Notes under the pieces: generated by a model | Databases searched by the model: none | What the model was told of the DNA's origin: nothing | Seen by the model: only the letters and a program-made list of their open reading frames with translations | Shown here: positions 42,979-48,565 of the stretch, in pieces | Position numbering within the stretch: position 1 is the first letter of the stretch | How the letters are laid out: each line of letters opens with the position of its first letter | Assembly (NCBI GenBank): GCA_020024105.1 | Contig: JAHHUH010000013.1 | Coordinates: 1 to 48,565, forward strand | Source: Phascolarctobacterium sp. | GTDB taxonomy: Bacteria > Bacillota > Negativicutes > Acidaminococcales > Acidaminococcaceae | DNA: 48,565 nucleotides | Direction: 5' to 3' | Made by a program: the position numbers and the translations under genes

Positions 42979-43015
42979 AATCCCATAGCCTTTTAAGGCT
43001 ATGGGATTTTACTTT
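42979..43015 (+). terminator. Terminator after glmM
   Basis: A 12-pair perfect stem AATCCCATAGCC/GGCTATGGGATT with loop TTTTAA is followed by a T-rich tail. Confidence 0.9.
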
Positions 43016-43028
43016 ATTTATACCCAGG

Positions 43029-43037
43029 TGATATAAT
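43029..43037 (+). promoter_or_regulatory. PepT-like gene extended -10 promoter
   Basis: TGATATAAT directly follows the glmM terminator, 31 bases before the start codon. A -35 is not clear. Confidence 0.6.
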
Positions 43038-43068
43038 TAAAACTAGAAGATTTTTAGGAGGCATTAAA

Positions 43069-44193
43069 ATGGTTAATGAGGATAGAATTATTAATGAATT
43101 TATAGAGTTAGTATCTGTGCCCTGTCCCAGTAAGGGAGAAAAGGAAGAGGCAGAGCTGATTATGTCCAAGCTGCGCGCTTTAGGTTTAGAACCATTGATG
43201 GACGATGTTCATTTAAAAACTGGTGGTAACTGTGGTAACGTTTGGGTATATATTAAGGGGAATGTTCCTCATGCTCCGGTACTTTTCTTTGAGGCACATA
43301 TGGATTCCGTAGTGCCCTCCACAGGGACGCATGTAGTTCGTAAGGATGGGGTACTCTATAGTGACGGGACTACTACTCTGGGCGGAGATGACAAGGTTGG
43401 GGTAGCCTCCATGCTGGAAGTTATTCGCGCCCTGCAGGAGGATAATTTGCCCCATGGTGATATTCAGCTCTGCTTCACTGTCAGCGAGGAGATCGGTTGT
43501 TTAGGTGTTGTTAACTTGGATAAGAGCTGGATTAAAGCTGATTTTGGTTATTGTCTGGATGCGGATGGAGAAATTGGCGGCATTACCTATGCGGCTCCCA
43601 AACTGTATGATATTGATGTAACAATTACCGGTAAGGCTGCTCATGCGGGAATGGAACCAGAAAAGGGAATTAATGCTATTATGTTGGCAGCAGCGGCACT
43701 TTCCAAGCTCCCTGCTTACGGACGTCTAGACGCTGAAACTACCATGAATATTGGCGTTTTCCATGCAGGTCAGGGCCGCAATATTGTTTGTCCTGAAGCT
43801 AAGTTTACCATCGATATGCGTTCCTTGAATGAAGGTAAGCTGGAAAAGCTTAAGAAAGAAACCTTGGAGCTGCTTGAAAAAGAAGTTGTTGCTCAAGGAG
43901 GACAGTTTAAATATGAAATTACCGACAGCTGCCCTGCTGTCTGTGTTTCTAAAGACCATGCCTGCATCCAGCTGGCAGAAAAGGCTGCCAGGAGTATCGG
44001 TCGTGAGCCTCAGCTGCTGACCAGTGGTGGCTGCAGTGATGGTAATTTTCTTTGCGGTTATGACCTGCCCTGTGCCGTATTAGCAACTGGTATGAGTAAT
44101 ATCCATACAACTAGCGAATTTTTAAAAGAAGATGATTTGTACGCTACTGCTCAATGGATGTATGCCATTATTAAGGAAGCAGCTGCTAAATAG
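43069..44193 (+). CDS. M20 family peptidase, PepT-like
   Basis: A cytoplasmic zinc aminopeptidase-type enzyme of the PepT-like branch, expected to act on small peptides. The 374-residue sequence shows the metal-binding motifs FEAHMDSV, TTTLGGDDKVG, and TVSEEIGCLG, then a dimerisation domain starting KAAHAGMEPEKGINAI, and a final metal ligand region GMSNIHTTSEF. TAGGAGGC precedes the ATG. It is shorter than E. coli PepT (408), in line with the PepT-like subfamily. Confidence 0.9.
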   Translation: MVNEDRIINEFIELVSVPCPSKGEKEEAELIMSKLRALGLEPLMDDVHLKTGGNCGNVWVYIKGNVPHAPVLFFEAHMDSVVPSTGTHVVRKDGVLYSDGTTTLGGDDKVGVASMLEVIRALQEDNLPHGDIQLCFTVSEEIGCLGVVNLDKSWIKADFGYCLDADGEIGGITYAAPKLYDIDVTITGKAAHAGMEPEKGINAIMLAAAALSKLPAYGRLDAETTMNIGVFHAGQGRNIVCPEAKFTIDMRSLNEGKLEKLKKETLELLEKEVVAQGGQFKYEITDSCPAVCVSKDHACIQLAEKAARSIGREPQLLTSGGCSDGNFLCGYDLPCAVLATGMSNIHTTSEFLKEDDLYATAQWMYAIIKEAAAK

Positions 44194-44213
44194 TATTTAA
44201 AGGAGGATGGACG

Positions 44214-44840
44214 ATGAAAGGGGAAGGCTTGGCTGGGCTCTGTATATTATTGACAGCTTTGGGTATAGCCGGTTGTGGTGAAGAAAAGGTTCCGGTGAAG
44301 GAGGAAAAGCCTGAGGCTCCTGTGGTGGAAGAGATTCAGCAGGCTCCTCCTGTACAGATAACTCCTGTTGAAGACCCCCGGGTGGAGCAGCCGGTCGCGA
44401 AAGCACCTGTAGTGGATAATTCCTATATTTTAATAACGAAAAGTAATTTTAGTCTGCATTACTTTGACAATGAAGGCCAGGAAAAATTTGTGGCAAGCTG
44501 TGCACTAGGAAAGAATCCGGGGCAAAAGGAGAAAAGCGGGGATATGAAAACCCCGGAGGGAACCTTTGTGATTGACGAGGTAATAGATTCCAGCTGGTGG
44601 ACCCATGATTTTGGTGATGGCAAGGGTGAGATTGCTGGTGCCTATGGTCCCTATTTTATTAGTCTGAATACTGATGAGCTAAGTCAGGGAAATTGGGGCG
44701 GTATCGGTATTCACGGCACCCACGATCCAGCTTCCATTGGTACGAGAGCATCTGAGGGATGCATCCGTCTCCTTAATGAGGATGTGAAAAAGCTCCAGCT
44801 CCTAGTCCATGTGGGCATGAAGGTTATCATCACTGAATAG
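44214..44840 (+). CDS. L,D-transpeptidase (YkuD domain) lipoprotein
   Basis: A predicted envelope enzyme that makes 3-3 cross-links or anchors proteins to peptidoglycan. The 208-residue chain has a short lipoprotein signal with lipobox IAGC (Cys21), a proline-rich linker to about residue 68, and a YkuD domain whose catalytic part IGIHGTHDPASIGTRASEGCIRL contains His167, Cys183 and Arg185. The spacing between the histidine and cysteine is that of the family. AAAGGAGG precedes the ATG. It follows the peptidase gene by 20 bases and is probably transcribed with it. Confidence 0.9.
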   Translation: MKGEGLAGLCILLTALGIAGCGEEKVPVKEEKPEAPVVEEIQQAPPVQITPVEDPRVEQPVAKAPVVDNSYILITKSNFSLHYFDNEGQEKFVASCALGKNPGQKEKSGDMKTPEGTFVIDEVIDSSWWTHDFGDGKGEIAGAYGPYFISLNTDELSQGNWGGIGIHGTHDPASIGTRASEGCIRLLNEDVKKLQLLVHVGMKVIITE

Positions 44841-44905
44841 GAATTTGTATAAAAATACTTTTTTTATTTTCTATTAAATTTTGCTTACGGGTATAAATTA
44901 AAAAA

Positions 44906-44936
44906 GCAGGTGCCGCTTGGAGGCGCCTGCTTTTTT
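44906..44936 (+). terminator. Terminator after the L,D-transpeptidase gene
   Basis: A nine-pair stem GCAGGTGCC/GGCGCCTGC (one G-T pair) with a seven-base loop, preceded by six A and followed by six T residues, so it may act in both directions. Confidence 0.9.
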
Positions 44937-44939
44937 CTT

Positions 44940-44968
44940 TTGGTGAAAACCTACTTTTATGCTATACT
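44940..44968 (+). promoter_or_regulatory. prmA promoter
   Basis: TTGGTG (44940-44945) and TATACT (44963-44968) are 17 bp apart with an extended TGC before the -10. Confidence 0.65.
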
Positions 44969-45021
44969 TAATGTGGTATGTTATGTACAAAGCATTAAAA
45001 TAGAGAAATGAGGTAGAAACA

Positions 45022-45957
45022 ATGCAATGGATTGAAGTGAATATACAAACTACTCATGAGGGAGTTGAGGCTGTTGCTGATATTTTGACCAGTGTAGGAG
45101 CAACCGGTGTAGCTATCGAGGATCCTCAGTTGATTAATGATTTACGCAACAGTGGTACCTGGGAGCTGTGCGATATTCCCGAGCAGGAAAATACCGAAGT
45201 AGTAACTGTAAGTGCTTATTATGCAGACGATGAGAAGCTGCAGGCGCGTTTAGCACGGATTGAAGAGGAATTGCAGGCTGTGGAAGAGCGTATCGGCAAA
45301 TTCCGTTTTGGCAATACTCGTTTCCGTACAGTTTCTGAAAAGGATTGGGCCAATGAATGGAAGCAGTATTTTCATGTTACCCACGTTGGTAAAAGCTTGG
45401 TTATTAAGCCGAGCTGGGAGGAGTACGGGGCTCAACCCGGTGAGCATGTAATTAAAATTGACCCTGGTATGGCTTTTGGTACTGGTACACATCATACAAC
45501 GAATATGTGCATGGCACGCTTGGAAAAAGTACTGCCGGAAAATGCTACTGTGTTTGATGTAGGTACTGGTAGCGGTATTTTGGCTATAGCTGCAGGTCTT
45601 TTAGGAGCGAAGGCAGTTAAAGCCGTGGATATTGATGGTGTAGCTGTCCGCGTAGCCAAGGAAAATATTGCAAATAATAATTTAACAGATATTATTGATG
45701 CCCGTGAGGGAGATTTACTCCATGGTACTGAAGGTCAGGCTGATTTGATTATTGCCAATATTATTGCCGATATTATTATCATGCTGCTCCAGGATATTCC
45801 TGGTAAATTAAAGGATGATGGTATTTTCCTGGCTAGTGGCATTATTTGTGACCGTCGTGAGGATGTGGAAGCTGCAGCTAAAAAGGTTGGGATGCAGGTT
45901 GACCATGTAGACGAAAAAGGCGGCTGGGTTGTTATGCAGATGAGTAAGGTGAAATAA
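45022..45957 (+). CDS. prmA: Ribosomal protein L11 methyltransferase
   Basis: PrmA trimethylates amino groups of ribosomal protein L11 with S-adenosylmethionine. The 311-residue protein starts with the substrate-binding domain (MQWIEVNIQTTHEGVEAVAD) and continues with a class I methyltransferase: IDPGMAFGTGTHHTT, VFDVGTGSGILAIAA, and the catalytic-type motif IIANIIADII. GAGGT precedes the ATG. The stop is directly followed by rsmE, as in many Bacillota. Confidence 0.96.
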   Translation: MQWIEVNIQTTHEGVEAVADILTSVGATGVAIEDPQLINDLRNSGTWELCDIPEQENTEVVTVSAYYADDEKLQARLARIEEELQAVEERIGKFRFGNTRFRTVSEKDWANEWKQYFHVTHVGKSLVIKPSWEEYGAQPGEHVIKIDPGMAFGTGTHHTTNMCMARLEKVLPENATVFDVGTGSGILAIAAGLLGAKAVKAVDIDGVAVRVAKENIANNNLTDIIDAREGDLLHGTEGQADLIIANIIADIIIMLLQDIPGKLKDDGIFLASGIICDRREDVEAAAKKVGMQVDHVDEKGGWVVMQMSKVK

Positions 45958-46692
45958 ATGCATCGCTTTTTTATACCCCAATTATATCAGGAAAAAATGA
46001 GCATTACGGGTGTGGATGCTCGTCATATCAGTAAGGTTTTACGTATGCAGCCTGGACAAGAGCTGCAGATTGTTAGTGATGATGGTGTATCGGCTTTGGC
46101 TGAGGTACAGGAAATTCATGAAAATGAGGTTATTGTCCATTGTTTGGAAAAGCTTGCTGAAAGTCATGAGCCCCTAGTAAAAATTACTTTGGCCCAAGGA
46201 TTAGCAAAGGGTGAGAAGATGGACTTTATTGTCCAGAAGGCAGTGGAATTAGGTGCTACCAGCATCGTGCCCATAGCCATGGAGCATTCCGTTGTCCGTC
46301 TGGATGGTGCTAAAGCGGTAAAAAAGGTGGAGCGTTGGCAGAAGATTGCCGAAGCTGCCGCTAAGCAGAGTAAACGAGATATTATTCCCCAGGTCCATGC
46401 CGTCCAATCTGTTAAGGAAATGCTTGCCAGCAATAATTGTAGTACTAAGATTATTGCTTATGAATGTGAAGACCGTTGTAGCCTCAAGCAGGCACTGCAC
46501 CAGGCAGGTCATCTGGAGGAACTGCTGCTGATTATCGGACCCGAGGGCGGCATCAGTGAGACTGAGCTGGAGCTGGCCCGTCAGGCAGGAGCAGTTCCTG
46601 TCAGCTTGGGCCACCGTATTTTGCGGGCTGAAACTGCAGGTTTAGTGGCTATGTCGGCGATTTTTTATGAAACAGGAGATTTAGGAGATTAA
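45958..46692 (+). CDS. rsmE: 16S rRNA (uracil-1498-N3)-methyltransferase
   Basis: RsmE methylates U1498 in the 16S rRNA decoding region. The 244-residue SPOUT enzyme has an N-terminal PUA-like part (HRFFIPQLYQ, HISKVLRMQPGQEL) and the knot motifs IIGPEGGISETELELA and SLGHRILRAETAG. It begins at the base after the prmA stop, with AAGGTG inside prmA as ribosome site. Confidence 0.96.
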   Translation: MHRFFIPQLYQEKMSITGVDARHISKVLRMQPGQELQIVSDDGVSALAEVQEIHENEVIVHCLEKLAESHEPLVKITLAQGLAKGEKMDFIVQKAVELGATSIVPIAMEHSVVRLDGAKAVKKVERWQKIAEAAAKQSKRDIIPQVHAVQSVKEMLASNNCSTKIIAYECEDRCSLKQALHQAGHLEELLLIIGPEGGISETELELARQAGAVPVSLGHRILRAETAGLVAMSAIFYETGDLGD

Positions 46693-46696
46693 GCCT

Positions 46697-48007
46697 ATGG
46701 CAAAAAAGATTGCTTTTTATACTTTGGGTTGTAAGGTTAATCAGGCAGATACAGCTAGCATGGAGGAAATTTTCCGGCATGCAGGCTATGAAGTAGTCGG
46801 CTTTAATGAAACTGCGGACGTCTATCTGATTAATACCTGCGTGGTAACTAATACTGGCCAAAGAAAGTCTAGACAAATTATCAACCGCGCTGTGCGCAGG
46901 CATCCCCTGTCCTTAACTGTGGTAACCGGCTGTTATCCTCAAACTGCTGCTGAAGAGGTTAAGGCTATTAATGGTGTAGATATTATTATTGGCAACCAGG
47001 AACGTGGTAGAATTGTGGAACTGGTGGAACAGGCCTTGGAGCATAAAACCGATGAGATTTTGGATAATGTGCAGAAAATGACTGTTGATACCAAATTTGA
47101 AGAAATCGGCGTAGGTACGGAAACGGATAAAACCCGCGGCTTTTTGAAGATTCAGGAGGGCTGTAATCAATATTGCACCTACTGTATTATTCCCTATGCC
47201 CGTGGACCACTACGTAGTCGAAGCCTGGAAAATATCCAGGAGGAGGTCGCTAAGCTGGTGGCAGCAGGCTATAAGGAGGTCGTTCTTATCGGTATCCATC
47301 TAGGCTGTTATGGCAAGGAGCTGGGTGGCAAAATTACCATCTATGATGCGGTAAAGGCTGCATTAAAGGTTCCAGGCTTGAAACGACTACGACTGGGTTC
47401 ATTGGAATCTGTGGAGGTGGATACGCGTATTTTGGATTTGATGGAGGAGGATTCCCGTCTCTGTCGTCATCTTCATTTACCGCTGCAGGCAGGCTGTGAT
47501 AGAGTGTTGGCAGCTATGCATCGTCCTTATGATACGGCTCGTTATAGAGTACTATTACAGGATATTCGTAAGCGTTTGCCGGATATTGCCATTACTACGG
47601 ACATAATTGTAGGCTTCCCCGGTGAAACGGAGGAGGATTTTGTCCAGACCATGAGTTTTGCCCAGGAATGTGGCTTTGCCAAAATGCATATCTTCCCCTT
47701 TTCCATTCGTAAGGGGACACCGGCAGAAAAAATGACCAATCAGGTGGAAGAAAGTGTTAAGCAGGAGCGGGCAGCCCGTTTGGGGGCATTGGACGAAAAG
47801 CTGCTACAGCAGCTACTACAGCAGCTGGTAGGTACGGAGCAGGAGGTACTCTTTGAACAGCCTGTGGACGAAAACAGGCTGGAGGGCTTAATCAGCAGTT
47901 ATCAGAGAGTTATTGTGCCTGCACCGGTGGAGCTTTGTGGCGAAATCGTCAAAATTAAGATTACCGGCGTCCAGGAGGATTTTCTGTTAGGTGAGATGGT
48001 CAAATAA
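46697..48007 (+). CDS. mtaB: tRNA t6A37 methylthiotransferase MtaB
   Basis: MtaB adds a methylthio group to N6-threonylcarbamoyladenosine at position 37 of tRNAs that read ANN codons. The 436-residue protein has the N-terminal iron-sulfur cysteines Cys12, Cys48 and Cys79, the radical SAM motif CNQYCTYC (Cys156, Cys160, Cys163), and a C-terminal TRAM-type domain. The opening KIAFYTLGCKVNQADTASME distinguishes MtaB from MiaB and RimO. TAGGAG lies nine bases before the ATG, four bases after rsmE. Confidence 0.95.
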   Translation: MAKKIAFYTLGCKVNQADTASMEEIFRHAGYEVVGFNETADVYLINTCVVTNTGQRKSRQIINRAVRRHPLSLTVVTGCYPQTAAEEVKAINGVDIIIGNQERGRIVELVEQALEHKTDEILDNVQKMTVDTKFEEIGVGTETDKTRGFLKIQEGCNQYCTYCIIPYARGPLRSRSLENIQEEVAKLVAAGYKEVVLIGIHLGCYGKELGGKITIYDAVKAALKVPGLKRLRLGSLESVEVDTRILDLMEEDSRLCRHLHLPLQAGCDRVLAAMHRPYDTARYRVLLQDIRKRLPDIAITTDIIVGFPGETEEDFVQTMSFAQECGFAKMHIFPFSIRKGTPAEKMTNQVEESVKQERAARLGALDEKLLQQLLQQLVGTEQEVLFEQPVDENRLEGLISSYQRVIVPAPVELCGEIVKIKITGVQEDFLLGEMVK

Positions 48008-48033
48008 TTTTTCTTACTGGCAGGAATTAAGAA

Positions 48034-48046
48034 ATTCTTCAAGAAT
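48034..48046. repeat. Small palindrome upstream of the HIT gene
   Basis: ATTCTT-C-AAGAAT is a perfect 13-base palindrome overlapping the likely -35 region of the HIT gene (-10 TATAAT at 48062-48067). Part of it, TTCTTCA (48035-48041), also complements TGAAGAA (48070-48076) at the edge of the ribosome site. Either relation may be chance. Confidence 0.35.
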
Positions 48047-48085
48047 ATAGATACCTGTGATTATAATAGTGAAGAAGGTGAGAAC

Positions 48086-48424
48086 ATGGCTGAAGATTGT
48101 ATCTTTTGTAAAATAATCAAGGGTGAAATTCCTTCTCCTCGAGTTTATGAAGATGATAAAATGATTGTTATCAATGACGTTGCTCCGGCTGCCCCGGTAC
48201 ATATGCTTTTATTGCCTAAAAATCATACTGCTAATGTAACTACTGCAGATCCTGAGTTGGTAGCTTATATGCTGAGTAAGGTGCAGATGCTGGCGGAAAA
48301 GGCTGGTATTGCGGACAAGGGCTTCCGTGTAGTTATTAACACCGGCATGGATGGTGGACAGACTGTAAACCATCTCCATATTCACGTTTTAGGTGGTAAA
48401 GCTTTGGGCTGGCCTCCTTGCTAA
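48086..48424 (+). CDS. HIT family protein (HinT-type nucleotide hydrolase)
   Basis: A purine nucleoside phosphoramidate hydrolase-type protein. The 112-residue chain contains the histidine triad at His96, His98 and His100 (NHLHIHVLGG) ending in GWPPC, typical of the HinT branch, and an N-terminal CIFCKIIKGEIPS with Cys5 and Cys8. AAGGTGAG precedes the ATG. It follows mtaB without a clear terminator but has its own -10 box. Confidence 0.94.
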   Translation: MAEDCIFCKIIKGEIPSPRVYEDDKMIVINDVAPAAPVHMLLLPKNHTANVTTADPELVAYMLSKVQMLAEKAGIADKGFRVVINTGMDGGQTVNHLHIHVLGGKALGWPPC

Positions 48425-48430
48425 TAATTA

Positions 48431-48459
48431 TTGACATTGCTTGAGTTTTCCTATATAAT
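48431..48459 (+). promoter_or_regulatory. rpsU promoter
   Basis: TTGACA (48431-48436) and TATAAT (48454-48459) are exactly 17 bp apart, a full consensus promoter fitting a highly expressed ribosomal protein gene. Start expected near 48466. Confidence 0.88.
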
Positions 48460-48465
48460 TAATTG

Positions 48466-48547
48466 GTAAGTGTTTAGGTATGCTAAGCATGCTTTAACTA
48501 TAATTTGCATATACACTTCCCTAAGTGTGTGGAGGGAGGGAGAACAG
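48466..48547 (+). promoter_or_regulatory. rpsU leader with alternative hairpins
   Basis: ACACTT (48513-48518) can pair with AAGTGT downstream (48523-48528; eight pairs when extended) directly against the Shine-Dalgarno GGAGGGAGGG, or with AAGTGT upstream (48468-48473). The two folds exclude each other. A small ATGC-type hairpin lies between them. Regulation is inference. Confidence 0.45.
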
Positions 48548-48565
48548 ATGGCAGAAATTAAAGTT
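48548..48565 (+). CDS. rpsU: 30S ribosomal protein S21, partial start
   Basis: Only six codons (MAEIKV) are in the window before it ends. They agree with the S21 N-terminus of Bacillota, the ribosome site GGAGGGAGGGAG is very strong, and a full consensus promoter lies upstream. The call is tentative because of the short stretch. Confidence 0.6.

Noticed and set aside
42919..43028. glmS ribozyme or riboswitch downstream of glmM
   Set aside because: The segment contains only a simple terminator hairpin and is followed by a peptidase gene, not glmS.
1..48565. Mobile elements, CRISPR arrays, toxin-antitoxin pairs, tRNA genes
   Set aside because: I looked for repeat-spacer patterns, transposase motifs and tRNA-like folds and found none that I could support.

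Overview
The window is an ordinary-looking chromosomal segment of a low-to-moderate GC Gram-positive-lineage bacterium. The fapR-plsX-fabH-fabD-fabG-acpP-fabK-fabF-rnc order, the T-box leaders, the paired cdaA/cdaR genes, strong AGGAGG ribosome binding sites and the AUU-started infC all point to Bacillota. A full C5 tetrapyrrole cluster next to FabK-type fatty acid synthesis fits Negativicutes, perhaps an Acidaminococcaceae/Phascolarctobacterium-like organism; this placement is inference and the genus is uncertain. I see no prophage, insertion sequence, CRISPR array, tRNA or rRNA.

Layout. 1-7869 (+): fatty acid and phospholipid synthesis under FapR, ending in rnc. 7917-10022: thrS with a threonine T-box. 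10085-10642: a ferritin gene. 10646-11990: infC-rpmI-rplT with an attenuator-type leader. 12021-12950: a full-length AEC permease gene broken by two compensating frameshifts. 13024-17608: an rRNA methyltransferase gene, then pheS-pheT with a phenylalanine T-box. 17717-24511 (-): hem/cob operon (precorrin-2 dehydrogenase, hemA, hemC, cobA-hemD fusion, hemB, hemL) leading from glutamyl-tRNA to uroporphyrinogen III and precorrin-2. 24671-26090 (-): a sodium-dependent neurotransmitter-type symporter. 26327-33803 (+): DNA repair block exoA-uvrB-uvrA-uvrC. 33842-34080: rubredoxin. 34086-34969 (-): a monofunctional peptidoglycan glycosyltransferase. 35297-38106 (+): argG-argH behind a promoter flanked by tandem ARG boxes. 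38112-43015 (+): cdaA-cdaR-FAD oxidoreductase-glmM, linking c-di-AMP to cell wall precursor synthesis. 43029-44936: PepT-like peptidase and an L,D-transpeptidase lipoprotein. 44940-48424: prmA-rsmE-mtaB-HIT. The window ends six codons into rpsU.

The coding content is conserved housekeeping. The less expected signals are in the non-coding DNA. The ferritin and rubredoxin genes each carry a perfect complement of their own Shine-Dalgarno upstream of their own transcription start, so a read-through transcript, but not the gene's own mRNA, could hide the ribosome binding site. The hem promoter has a perfect 12-bp-arm inverted repeat lying between its -35 and -10 boxes. The argG promoter is bracketed by two copies of a 34-bp element, each holding two ARG-like boxes exactly 21 bp apart. 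Most promoters here use an extended TGn -10 box.
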